From: an uncultured Clostridia bacterium | GTDB lineage: Bacteria > Bacillota > Clostridia > Christensenellales > Borkfalkiaceae | Length of the DNA: 64,000 nt | NCBI GenBank assembly: GCA_944368925.1 | Contig: CALVXG010000001.1 | Span: 1-64,000, forward strand | Reading direction: 5' to 3' | Part shown: one piece after another, positions 46,084 through 54,578 of the stretch | How the letters are laid out: every line of letters starts with the position of its first letter | Position numbering within the stretch: the first letter of the stretch is position 1 | The notes under the pieces: generated by a model | What the model saw: only the letters and a program-made list of their open reading frames with translations | Database searches by the model: none | Told to the model about the DNA's origin: nothing | Program-made: the position numbers and the translations under genes

Positions 46084-46782
46084 TTAAGTGTAATCGCTTC
46101 GGTCCATGTTCGCCCTCACCTTCTCGATCGCCCGCTTCTCGATCCTCGATATGTATGACCTGGATATCTTCAAAAAGACCGCCACCTCCCTTTGCGGCAT
46201 GGGCGCGCCGCCCTTTAAACCGTATCTTAAACACAACACAGTATATTCCCGCTCCGTAAGCGACTGCTTTAAAACCCGCATAAACTTCTCTTTCACCAGC
46301 TTGTTTTCCACCGTCTTGAATACGCCCTCTTCTTTCTCAAACAGAAGATCCATCAGCGTAAGCTCGTTTCCCTCTTTGTCCACCCCGACAGGGTCGGATA
46401 AATAGACGTTCCCTTTATGCTTTTTGTTGCTGCGGATCAGCATCAGTATCTCGTTTTCGATGCACCGCGCCGTATACGTTGCAAGCTGCGTACCCTTGCC
46501 GTCCTTGTAGGTATCGATCGCCTTGATCAGCCCGATGCTCCCCACCGAGATCAGATCGTCCGTCTCCGCCGCCCCGTTGTACTTCTTTACGATATGCGCC
46601 ACCAAACGCATATTGTATCTGACCAGAATGTCCTTCGCCGCTTTGTCCCCCTCCCTCGCAAGTTTTAAATACTTCGCCTCTTCTTCCGCCGAAAGCGGCT
46701 TCGGAAAAGAACTCTTCCCCCCGATCGCCCCCGTAAAAAACAACAGCTTCCCGATGATCGCACACAAAAAATCAAACAACAT
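46084..46782 (-). CDS. sigK: Sporulation sigma factor sigma-K
   Basis: Late mother-cell sigma factor, 232 residues in one uninterrupted gene (no skin element). The hydrophobic N-terminal pro-sequence (MLFDFLCAIIGKLLFF, then FPKPLS) matches pro-sigma-K and would need processing. Region 2 has RLVAHIVKKY and DLISVGSIGLIKAI, region 4 has SRSYISRIEKRA. GGAGGGG precedes the ATG. The gene is the clearest sign of a sporulating ancestry. Confidence 0.95.
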   Translation of the reverse strand: MLFDFLCAIIGKLLFFTGAIGGKSSFPKPLSAEEEAKYLKLAREGDKAAKDILVRYNMRLVAHIVKKYNGAAETDDLISVGSIGLIKAIDTYKDGKGTQLATYTARCIENEILMLIRSNKKHKGNVYLSDPVGVDKEGNELTLMDLLFEKEEGVFKTVENKLVKEKFMRVLKQSLTEREYTVLCLRYGLKGGAPMPQREVAVFLKISRSYISRIEKRAIEKVRANMDRSDYT

Positions 46783-47096
46783 GCTTTCCCCTCCTTCCGA
46801 TCCGTACGCTCACCATTACTATATGTCCCCCGCGGCTTGTACCATGCCCTTTTTCCGCCTCTCTGCCTGTCCCTTTTTTCTACGGGCGCCATCTTCCCTG
46901 CTATTTTATGACCGTCAACCCCGTATAGTTTGCAAGAAGCCCGAAAAATGCTTGTTTTTCAAGAAATTCAGATACACGAAAAACTTAAAAAATAAGCGGG
47001 GCGCGGCAAAAATTGCCGCGCCCCGCTCAAATCCGAAAGCCGCCGCCCGCAAAGTTTTTTGCGGGCGGCGGCTTTCTTCTGTTGTTTTCCCTGTTT
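46783..47096. other. Intergenic region upstream of sigK with two GC-rich terminator palindromes
   Basis: Two strong stems end the LTA-synthase-like gene transcript: 46995-47009 with 47013-47027 (15 bp) and 47035-47053 with 47058-47076 (19 bp, inner arms GCAAA/TTTGC). A sigK promoter is expected on the right side, but I cannot define a sigma-E box with confidence. No gene is seen. Confidence 0.6.
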
Positions 47097-49535
47097 TCAG
47101 GAAATTTTACGGACGTAATTTGCAATATCGCGGTACGCAAAATAATTGCAGCGGTACATTTCCTCTAACTTATCCTGTTTGGCGTAATAGACGTTCACCT
47201 TTTCCAAAAATTCTTTGGCACTGTCGCAGAGATAGTCTTTGCCTGCGGACGTATCCACAATAATATAATTGCCGCTCTCGTCCGCATAGATGCCGGGTTC
47301 CGTTTCGCTCATCGTATACTCTTTGGTTTCGCCGTCCTGTCTGACGGATACCTGCCGCCCGTCCAGGACGATCTCTTTGTCCCAGGACATCAGCTTTCCG
47401 TCTTCTTCCGTCGCCGCATAATACAACATGTCGGAATCAAAATAAATCCCTTTCATAAATATTCCCGATTCGCGGCTGACAAAAGCATGCGTGCCTTCCG
47501 TAAATACGCTCGAACCCTGGTAGAGATTTGTGTTGTATTCGTACCCGAGCAAATACAACATCGTAGGCAAAATATCAAAAGAATTGCATTCCTTTTCTAT
47601 GACCTTTCCCGTTTTGCCCGTTGTGCCGCGGTAATGAATCTCATAGTAAAAATCTCCGTCGTACGCTGTCGCAAAATCGTTCGCGTTTTCATAGCTTTCG
47701 CCTTCGTAAATATTTTTGACGTCAAGATTCAACTGCCCCGACCAAATGAAGAAAGGAATATTATGCAGACGCGTATCCCAGAAATACTTTTCCGATTCCA
47801 CTCCCTTTAACGGATACTGAATGTTATGATAATAGGCACAATGATCCGCATAGGCGATAAACACCGTATTGTCCAGCTCGCCTTTTTCCGAAAGATCATG
47901 GATCAGGCGATTCAGCCCCACGTCCAAATCCATCACGCCCGCCTGCTGCCGCTTGTATTCCAGATAGACGTCCGTCAGCTCGCCGTTTTCGCCCCGCTCC
48001 TCCTGGCGTATCGTAAATTTGTCGGCTATATACGTCCCCTCTTCCGGATAAGAGTCTATTTTTTCATAATATTTTTCCAGGCCCTTCACCTGGTATTTTT
48101 CCGACCGCTCCGCTTTCTCCGCCGCATCCAGATCCGCCGTATAATCGCCCTTCGATACGAGATCAGAATAATTTCCGTGACTTGTAAGAGACAGCATCAT
48201 CGTGAAAAACGCATCGTCGCCTTCCGCCGTGTATTCGAATTCGTCCAGATATTGACTGATCATCTCGCTGTCTTTATCAAAATCATAAAAATTCTTCTTG
48301 TCGTGATACCCCTCCAGTCTGTCCATTGAATCCAGAAAATGCGTATTTTCAAATCCGTACAGCGCATGATGCGTCTTGTTCCGGCTGTAAAACGCAGAGT
48401 CGTTCGCATGAAAATAATTCGTGGTATACCCGCCGTTGTTCAGAATATTCGCACTCGTGAACGCCAGCCGATTGTCCAAAAGCCCCTCCGGATTGTTGAT
48501 CGACGGCAATATACTGTTGTCCAGCGCCGAAGGATAACTCCCCAAAATCGATATCGCTTCCGAATGATTGGTCTTGTCGCGCGCATAATACTCCGTCATC
48601 GCGTATCCCTGCGACGCCAAAGCGTACAGCGTCGGCGTGTACTGCGCATTTATATCGTACCACTCACCCGATTCGATCACCACCAGCACAACGTTCATCC
48701 CGTCATATACGCCGCTATACAATCCGTCCGCTCCGCTGTAAGGCTTCAGCGAAGAACTCCATTCCCCTTGCGAAAAATATTCGTCCACATCCGTCAGCTG
48801 GTCGTTCAGCTCCAGCTCATCCTTCACATACTTGCTCCCCGATACAAAATTCAGAAAATTTTTGACGTAAAACCCGAACGTCCCAAACTTTTTATACGCT
48901 GTACCCGTTATAAACTGCGTTTCCCACAAATACATGTCATCATTGTACATGAAAAGTAAATCGTTCGGATCATCTCTCTGAAAATGATTTTTCGTCACCC
49001 CCACAAGATTCAGCGACGCCAGCGCCCATAAAAAAAACGTAAGCGTCATCAGAACCAACCCGTGCATCGTATAATCCGCCGTGACCGTCATCCGCTTATT
49101 GATCAGAACAACCGCATAAATCGAACACCCGTATATAAGAAGCAATACCCCAATCAGCAGAAAATTTACCATATCCGCTGAAAATACCAACCCAGCTTCC
49201 CCGATTACGTTCAGCATCGAAAAACTGAATACCATGTTGCTCATGTTGTACAACGTGTTGTTCACGACCGTCAATACCAACTGAAACAATAAAAAAATCC
49301 CGATACAAATCGATTCAAACAAAAAACCGGGCAACATAAAAAGAAGCGCCGTCACCAAAATCATGACGCCAAGATCCAGCGGCCAATACGTCGGCACTCC
49401 GCCTACAACCCACCAAAGCGTCACCACTTCCAACAGGAACGCAACCGCAAAATATGTACCCGCCAACGCCGCCTTCTTGATCATAAAACGACGCATATTC
49501 TCCGTTTTTATTCTCGCCGATAACGTTGAGGACAT
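47097..49535 (-). CDS. LTA-synthase-like sulfatase-fold membrane enzyme
   Basis: An 812-residue protein of the LtaS/alkaline phosphatase superfamily, probably a glycerophosphate transferase on surface polymers. About five membrane helices (to about residue 180) are followed by an extracellular sulfatase domain: NVVLVVIESGEWYD (metal Glu), the DKTNHSEA segment with the catalytic Thr, AYADHCAYYH with metal ligands D and H. The C-terminal 130 residues add a beta-rich extension. GGAAGC precedes the ATG. Confidence 0.88.
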   Translation of the reverse strand: MSSTLSARIKTENMRRFMIKKAALAGTYFAVAFLLEVVTLWWVVGGVPTYWPLDLGVMILVTALLFMLPGFLFESICIGIFLLFQLVLTVVNNTLYNMSNMVFSFSMLNVIGEAGLVFSADMVNFLLIGVLLLIYGCSIYAVVLINKRMTVTADYTMHGLVLMTLTFFLWALASLNLVGVTKNHFQRDDPNDLLFMYNDDMYLWETQFITGTAYKKFGTFGFYVKNFLNFVSGSKYVKDELELNDQLTDVDEYFSQGEWSSSLKPYSGADGLYSGVYDGMNVVLVVIESGEWYDINAQYTPTLYALASQGYAMTEYYARDKTNHSEAISILGSYPSALDNSILPSINNPEGLLDNRLAFTSANILNNGGYTTNYFHANDSAFYSRNKTHHALYGFENTHFLDSMDRLEGYHDKKNFYDFDKDSEMISQYLDEFEYTAEGDDAFFTMMLSLTSHGNYSDLVSKGDYTADLDAAEKAERSEKYQVKGLEKYYEKIDSYPEEGTYIADKFTIRQEERGENGELTDVYLEYKRQQAGVMDLDVGLNRLIHDLSEKGELDNTVFIAYADHCAYYHNIQYPLKGVESEKYFWDTRLHNIPFFIWSGQLNLDVKNIYEGESYENANDFATAYDGDFYYEIHYRGTTGKTGKVIEKECNSFDILPTMLYLLGYEYNTNLYQGSSVFTEGTHAFVSRESGIFMKGIYFDSDMLYYAATEEDGKLMSWDKEIVLDGRQVSVRQDGETKEYTMSETEPGIYADESGNYIIVDTSAGKDYLCDSAKEFLEKVNVYYAKQDKLEEMYRCNYFAYRDIANYVRKIS

Positions 49536-49673
49536 AGCTTCCTTTCCCTTTCGCTTTCTTCCGTTTCTTCTCCTATCATACCACGAATCGCCCCTTTTTG
49601 CAATTATATTTATCTGAAATTCACGTTTACCAAAATTTCAGCAAAATTTCTTTTTCCCCGCACCCGAAAACAT

Positions 49674-49702
49674 TTGCAAATCTTTACGTTTTCGTGTAAA
49701 AT
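49674..49702 (+). promoter_or_regulatory. Promoter of the SRP RNA
   Basis: TTGCAA (49674-49679), a 17-nt spacer and TAAAAT (49697-49702). The predicted +1 is 49709, which matches the RNA 5' end. Confidence 0.75.
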
Positions 49703-49708
49703 GATACT

Positions 49709-49979
49709 GCTGTGCTAGGTGGGGAGTCAGCGGTGCCCTGTATCTGCAATCCGCTATAGCAGAACCGAACGCCCCCTTCGGACCGACGCGTGGAAGGCCG
49801 CGCACCGTAAGGGATGTCGATAGCAAGGTCTTATGCAACGGACTGCCGTGAACCGTGTCAGGATAGGGATATAGCAGCACTAAGCGGATTTGTTCGTGTG
49901 CCATAAGGTAGCTTTGAAGGAGTTACCTGCGGCGTTTCCGCTTCGGCGCGTCCTTTCAACGGGGGATGCACAGTTTTTT
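49709..49979 (+). ncRNA. ffs: Signal recognition particle RNA, large Firmicutes type
   Basis: About 271 nt. The 5' arm GTGCTAGGTGGGGAGT, the Alu-domain GGTGCCCTGTA and the CTGCAATCCGCTATAGCAG hairpin match Bacillus-type scRNA. Helix 8 at 49857-49878 reads GTCAGG-ATA-GGGA-TAT-AGCAGC: the symmetric loop bases are conserved, but the usual TCC/GGA closing pairs are replaced by ATA/TAT and the loop is GGGA. Terminal stem CTGTGC (49710-49715)/GCACAG (49968-49973) then T6. Confidence 0.93.
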
Positions 49980-49987
49980 GAATCGTC

Positions 49988-50080
49988 AGCCGCCGCGCAA
50001 AAACTTTGCGCGGCGGCTTTTCCGTAACAAATTTCAAACGCGCCGCCCGCAAAAAATTTGCGGGCGGCGCATTTTTTCTT
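49988..50080. terminator. Two GC-rich terminator palindromes after the SRP RNA
   Basis: A stem 49988-50001 with 50005-50019 followed by TTTT, and a stem 50040-50053 with 50057-50070 followed by ATTTTTTCTTTTTTT. They separate the SRP RNA from the convergent epimerase gene. Confidence 0.75.
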
Positions 50081-50147
50081 TTTTTCTCTCAAAAGGGTCG
50101 ACACCGCATATAGCCTCCGTTCCCGCCGCGGGGGAACGGGTAAAACT

Positions 50148-50978
50148 TTAATCTTCCGCTCCGAAAAATTGCAGAGAAAAAGAGAGCGATTGCTCTTTGC
50201 CAGGCAAAAGCTCGCAAACGCCTTCCTTGTGCGAAAGCTCCCCGTCGGTATCTGCACGGTCGGGCAAGCCGTTCCACGGCTCCATGCAAAAGAATGGCGC
50301 CCCCTCTTTTTTCCATAAGACGAAATAGGGAAAATCGGAAAACTCTGCCGAAACAACCGTCCGATCGTTCCGTTTCAGTTCGACAGACGCGGGACGCAAG
50401 TTTTCAAAAAGGAGCGAATCTCCCGAAAAAAGCGCGGGCGTGACAGGAAGCGTATGCGCGTTTTCAGAAATCTCGATTTTTTTGCCGCCCAAAAAACCGG
50501 GCGGAATCAGTTCTCGGACGGAAAGATTTTGCGCCTTTGCGAACCCGACAGACCATTCCCCGTCTTGCGTATAAAAGGCGGTATGCACCCCGATATTCCA
50601 AAACATCGGCCCGTTCCCCGTATTGCGTACCGTGTAGCGCACGGTAAGGCGGCGATTCGAAAGCACATAGCTGACCGCAAGATGAAAGGGAAAAGGATAT
50701 TGCGAAAGCGTATCCTCGTCCTCGCCGAGCGAAAACACGGCCTTGCGGGAGGAAGTCTGTTTTGCCGAAAATACTTTTTCGCGTGCAAACCCGTGCATGT
50801 GCATGGCATAAGTCTTCCCGCCGAAACGGTAACGATCGTGCAACAACCTCCCGCAGACGGGAAATAATACGGGACTGTGCCATCCCCAGAACCGTTCGTC
50901 GCCCTGCCAGATGTATTCCCTGCCACCGAGCCGCACGCTGCAGAGCTCTGCCCCGCGCTCGCTGATGCAGACCGTCAA
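50148..50978 (-). CDS. Aldose 1-epimerase family protein (LacX-like)
   Basis: Galactose-mutarotase fold protein of 276 residues. The catalytic elements HMHGFARE (His), PFHLAVSY and the Glu in CMEPWNG are visible. The annotated start is TTG (50978). In-frame sequence upstream (SILLKDED) also fits the family's N-terminus, which usually begins MxxLxNExL, but no ATG, GTG or SD is found there. The true start is uncertain by about ten codons. Downstream palindromes terminate it. Confidence 0.82.
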   Translation of the reverse strand: MTVCISERGAELCSVRLGGREYIWQGDERFWGWHSPVLFPVCGRLLHDRYRFGGKTYAMHMHGFAREKVFSAKQTSSRKAVFSLGEDEDTLSQYPFPFHLAVSYVLSNRRLTVRYTVRNTGNGPMFWNIGVHTAFYTQDGEWSVGFAKAQNLSVRELIPPGFLGGKKIEISENAHTLPVTPALFSGDSLLFENLRPASVELKRNDRTVVSAEFSDFPYFVLWKKEGAPFFCMEPWNGLPDRADTDGELSHKEGVCELLPGKEQSLSFSLQFFGAED

Positions 50979-51060
50979 ATCTTCATCTTTTAAAAGAATT
51001 GAGAAAATTGATAAATTTTAAGCCCCTCGCCGCACAATTTTATCCTTTACAATAATTCTT

Positions 51061-51110
51061 TAAGGGCCAAAGAGACGGGAGCGTTTTGCTTCCGTCTCTT
51101 TGGCCCTTGT
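51061..51110. terminator. Terminator of the spo0A operon
   Basis: A perfect 17-bp stem (51062-51078 with 51092-51108) with a 13-nt loop between the epimerase start and the small spo0A-linked gene. Confidence 0.75.
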
Positions 51111-51164
51111 ATTCTCTTATTTTTTCATGCAACTCTTATTTTTCAGATTGTTCTTTCATTCCTT

Positions 51165-51482
51165 CTATGTCTTTTCACAGTCTGCCCGACGAGATTTGCC
51201 CCGCCCCGACGACTGTTCTTTTAAAATCGGCGGCAGGTTCACCCGCACTCCATGCCGTCCGAACTTATCCAGGATCTCCCCCAGCAAGGCATATACCTCC
51301 TGCGAACGATCTGCCCGCTCCTTGACGTTCGGTTTGCACACGGGCAGCAACACCGCCGCTTCCAGCAGGCAGTCAATCTTTCGCAGCAAAGCCTTTTTCC
51401 CCCGCAAAGATTCCCGCATACACCTGCGCACATATCCCGCGTCCCCCTCCGCAAGATATCCCTTATAGGAACGAGCTTTCAT
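51165..51482 (-). CDS. Small basic protein encoded directly downstream of spo0A, unknown
   Basis: A 105-residue protein, rich in R, K and L, predicted mostly helical. The ATG has a strong AAAGGAGAGG that overlaps the spo0A stop, so the two genes are translationally coupled. No motif is recognised. It is not SpoIIB, SpoIVB or any standard spo0A neighbour I know. A helical bundle around CLLEAAVLLPVCK and NLPPILKE may form a partner interface. Confidence 0.6.
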   Translation of the reverse strand: MKARSYKGYLAEGDAGYVRRCMRESLRGKKALLRKIDCLLEAAVLLPVCKPNVKERADRSQEVYALLGEILDKFGRHGVRVNLPPILKEQSSGRGKSRRADCEKT

Positions 51483-51493
51483 CCGCCTCTCCT

Positions 51494-52252
51494 TTACCGA
51501 TAATTCGCGATCCCTTCGAGAATCAGCTTGTCCGCCACCAACGCGATAAATTCGCTGTTCGTCGGCTTTTCCGACCCGATGTATACGCGCACTCCGAATA
51601 CCGCGTTGATCGCTTCGATCCGCTGTCTGTTCCATGCCACTTCGATTCCGTGACGGATCGCACGCTCTACTTTGCTCGCCGTCGTGTTGAACTTTTCCGC
51701 TATCTGCGGGTACAGCTCCTTCGTCACGTTGTTGATGATCCCCGGGCGCTCCACCGCCAGCTTGATCCCTTCCCGCAAATATCCGTATCCCTTGATGTGC
51801 GGAGGGATCCCGATCGCAATGAAAATGTTGCTGATCTTCTCGTCCAGTGTCACCGCATTCTTTTTCTCCTTCGCCGCAGCGACAACCTTGTCTCCTTCCG
51901 AAACTTCCTTGACCCTCTCCGCTACAACTTCCGCCGCGATCGGCTTCATCAGATAAAACTTCGCACCCGCCGCAAGCACCTTTTCGATGATCTCGTCGTC
52001 CGAATATCCTCCCGTCACGATCAGTCTGACTGCGGAATTTTCGCGGTGCAGCCGCTCCAGCACGCCGAATCCGTCCAGCCCCTTCAAGACCAGTCCCACT
52101 ACCGCAACGTCCGGTTTTTCCGTCTCAATCATCCGCAGCCCTTCTTCCCCGTCGTTCGTAACCCCCGCAACATCCAATCCCGTCATTCTGACCGCTACCG
52201 CGATCTCTTGCGCCGTTTCGGCGTTTCCTTCCATGATTACAACTTTTTTCAT
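51494..52252 (-). CDS. spo0A: Spo0A-like response regulator with a degenerate receiver domain
   Basis: Master sporulation regulator homologue, 252 residues. The C-terminal DNA-binding domain is highly conserved (IGIPPHIKGYGYLREGI, FNTTASKVERAIRHGIEVAW, KPTNSEFIALVADKL). In the receiver domain the phosphoacceptor position is Gly: KPDVAVVGLVLKGLDG where others have KPDVLLLDIIMPHLDG. The acidic pair near residue 10 is also altered (IMEGN instead of VADDN). The switch Thr (IVTG) and Lys (LMKPI) remain. Canonical phosphorelay control is therefore unlikely. GGGAGG precedes the ATG. Confidence 0.93.
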   Translation of the reverse strand: MKKVVIMEGNAETAQEIAVAVRMTGLDVAGVTNDGEEGLRMIETEKPDVAVVGLVLKGLDGFGVLERLHRENSAVRLIVTGGYSDDEIIEKVLAAGAKFYLMKPIAAEVVAERVKEVSEGDKVVAAAKEKKNAVTLDEKISNIFIAIGIPPHIKGYGYLREGIKLAVERPGIINNVTKELYPQIAEKFNTTASKVERAIRHGIEVAWNRQRIEAINAVFGVRVYIGSEKPTNSEFIALVADKLILEGIANYR

Positions 52253-52286
52253 GGTTTGTTTCCTCCCTCGGTAAATTTGTAGCTCA

Positions 52287-52315
52287 ATTATACAACATAT
52301 TTCGCCGTTTGTTAA
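52287..52315 (-). promoter_or_regulatory. Promoter of spo0A
   Basis: TTAACA (52310-52315), a 17-nt spacer and TATAAT (52287-52292), minus strand. The spacer contains GGCGAAA, close to a 0A-box core. Confidence 0.75.
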
Positions 52316-52365
52316 GCATATTTTGTACAAATTTCTTTATTTATAAAAAAATATATTACTTATTT

Positions 52366-52372
52366 TGTCGAA
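52366..52372 (+). promoter_or_regulatory. 0A-box upstream of spo0A
   Basis: TGTCGAA, a perfect match to the Spo0A box TGNCGAA, lies about 50 nt upstream of the spo0A -35 box in an AT-rich leader. It suggests autoregulation. A 7-mer alone is weak evidence; position supports it. Confidence 0.5.
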
Positions 52373-52444
52373 TTTTGTATATTATTGTAGAAAACAATTT
52401 TGCCAGACAAAAAGGACAACAAAAAACGCCCGCGCAAACGCCCG

Positions 52445-53236
52445 TCAGCTTTTTTTCGTCAAAAATTTTTGAAGGTTTTCCGCGAAAATTTTATCCGCAG
52501 AAGATCGCGGATAGCCCGCTTTCAAAAACATCTCGTACAAAGCCGCACAATCGCCGTAACTTTTTAAGTCCTCGGGAAGATCGTCCGTCCCGTTGAAGTC
52601 CGTACCGAAACAGAAAAAATCGTCCCCGAACTTCTGCACGGCGTAATCTGCATGGCGGAAGACGTCCTTTATCCCCGCCTTGCCCTCCGCGAGAAATTTT
52701 CCGACAAACGCGATCCCGATCAATCCCTTTCTCGCAACGATCTCCCTTATTTGCGCATCGTCCAGATTGCGCGGGTGACTGTGTACGCCGCTGAAGCAGG
52801 TGTGCGTGTCGACGACGCTCCCGACCGTATCGAGAAGATCGTAAAAACTGCGCCTGTTCAAATGCGCGCAATCCAAAGAAATCCCGTTTGCCGCCAATAT
52901 TTTCGCCACCGCCTTTCCGCGGGCCGTGAGTCCCCCGTCACTTTGACATCCGCCCGCAAGTTTGTTGCTCCCGTTCCACGTCAGCGACACGCTCACAGGC
53001 TTCCATGCGCACACTTCCTCTGCATTCCGCTCATTCAGATAGGACGCATCTTCCAGGGCGAGAAACAAATTTTTCTTTCGTTTGCGTCTGAATTTTTCCG
53101 CAAGCCCGCGCACCGTCTCCCACCGTCTGCTCCCCGTGTAAATCGCACAGACACAACTCTTTACTTCCTTCGAGATCGCACAAAGATCGGGCGAATCTTC
53201 TTTCGTCAGAACGTCGTTATGAAAATCCGCTATCAT
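52445..53236 (-). CDS. Membrane dipeptidase family (M19) metallopeptidase
   Basis: Zinc dipeptidase of the renal dipeptidase family, about 263 residues. Metal and catalytic residues appear in order: ADFHNDVL (H, D), LALEDASYL (bridging Glu), LDCAHLNRRSFYD (His), THTCFSGVHSHPRNL (His) and FGTDFNG (Asp). It is shorter than the usual 320 or more residues, so parts of the barrel periphery are trimmed. The ATG at 53236 was chosen because the HxD motif follows at once. TATTAT ends six bases before it and there is no SD, another apparent leaderless start. Confidence 0.85.
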   Translation of the reverse strand: MIADFHNDVLTKEDSPDLCAISKEVKSCVCAIYTGSRRWETVRGLAEKFRRKRKKNLFLALEDASYLNERNAEEVCAWKPVSVSLTWNGSNKLAGGCQSDGGLTARGKAVAKILAANGISLDCAHLNRRSFYDLLDTVGSVVDTHTCFSGVHSHPRNLDDAQIREIVARKGLIGIAFVGKFLAEGKAGIKDVFRHADYAVQKFGDDFFCFGTDFNGTDDLPEDLKSYGDCAALYEMFLKAGYPRSSADKIFAENLQKFLTKKS

Positions 53237-53345
53237 TCTTATATAATATGTCGCGCGCACGTTGAGGCGTGTTATATATCCAAAAGCATTATTCCCGAAG
53301 TCAGATTTTCTATGCCGCGGCCGCAACAATATCTTTTTGCACAAA

Positions 53346-53384
53346 AAACGCCCGCCGCGCAACAACGTTGCGCGGCGGGCGTTT
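53346..53384. terminator. GC-rich palindrome upstream of the dipeptidase gene
   Basis: A stem of about 17 bp (ACGCCCGCCGCGCAAC with its complement) centred near 53365, of the shared palindrome design. Confidence 0.6.
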
Positions 53385-53395
53385 CCGACCGACAC

Positions 53396-53428
53396 GTAAA
53401 AAGCGGACGTTTAAAAAACGTCCGCTTC
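53396..53428 (-). terminator. Terminator after the SPFH locus
   Basis: A 12-bp stem (53401-53412 with 53416-53427) followed by TTTTT on the minus strand, 12 nt past the SPFH stop. Confidence 0.85.
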
Positions 53429-53439
53429 CTTTCTTCGAT

Positions 53440-54552
53440 TCAGTTCTGACCGGAAACGCTGTCCTGCGTTCCACCATCGGGGATCGGAAGAATTACGGAA
53501 GCACTTCCGTCCGTAATCACCGTTGCGGGAAGTTTTCCGTCCCACTTGGAAAGATATTCGATGTATTTGAGATATTCCGTGATCAAAGCCACTTCTTCGG
53601 CTGTCTTTCCTTCAAAATCGATCGTGTATTCTATACTTTGCGTACCGTCTTCGCCCTCCAGAAGGCTCTCCGTCACGGTAAAGCCCAGCGCACGCGCCAC
53701 TTCGACAGACTTTAAACGGATCGCCCGCGCCTCCGCCTGCGCTATCTCGATCTGCGCCTGCGCATCGGCCTTGGCTGTTTCGATCCGCGCTTCCGCGTTC
53801 AGCTTCGCCACTTCCAATTCCTTCTCCGCGTTTACGATCGCCGTCTCTTTCTCGTATTCCGCTTTCAGCTTTTCCTGCTCCGCGATCATCTTGTCTTCCA
53901 CCGTCTGTTCGAACGCATCGCTGAAATCAATATTCGTCAAAACGACCGCTTCAATATTCACATAGTAATTTTCGTCGACCGATTGCTTGATCGCCTGTTC
54001 CACTTCCGGAGAAATCGTTGCCCGCGTCTCAATGATCGTCATCGCCGAATACGCCGACAAAGTCGATTTCGCTTTCTCCACCGATATACTCTGAATTCGG
54101 TTCGCAAGCGTGCTCAAAGTCCCATAATGATTCGCAATGTCGATCGCTTTGCTCTGATCGATCTGTTATTGCACTGTCATGGCGATATCCATCGTCTGCG
54201 CATCCTTGGAATACGCCGACGTCGTTATATCCATGTTCTGCACTTTCGCATCATAGAATTCATACTTTTCCGTGACCCAGAAATCAAAATATGTACCCGC
54301 CGTACGTATGCCCGTCGCTTTTCCCATATGCTTCACGACCGCCACTTGGCCCGCTTGCACCGTATGAAAACTGAACGGGATCATGAGAAACAGCAAAAAA
54401 CATACCGCACCCGCCGCCAAAAGCAGATAGCCGCGCTTTTTCAAAACAGCCGCACCGCCCTTTCTGTTCGCACGGAAACTTACGGCCGCCACAACAAACG
54501 AACCAATAAACAACCCACCGAACAATATGCCCAGTATTACACCTATTGTCAT
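53440..54552 (-). pseudogene. SPFH/band 7 (prohibitin-like) protein interrupted by an in-frame TAA
   Basis: Read through, this is a 370-residue SPFH protein: two N-terminal membrane helices, the band-7 domain (FHTVQAGQVAVVKHMG, FDFWVTEKYEFYDAKVQNMDITTSAYSKDAQTMDIAMTVQ as start of the core), then the coiled coil rich in A, E and K. A TAA at 54166-54168 falls after MTVQ where relatives have Tyr (VQYQID). A single base change from TAT or TAC explains it. The frame is otherwise open on both sides (128 and 241 codons) and coding quality is unchanged. It may be a recent mutation, a sequencing error or a read-through site. AAGGGAG lies upstream. Confidence 0.8.
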
Positions 54553-54578
54553 CTTCTCACATTCTCCCTTGTTTTTAT

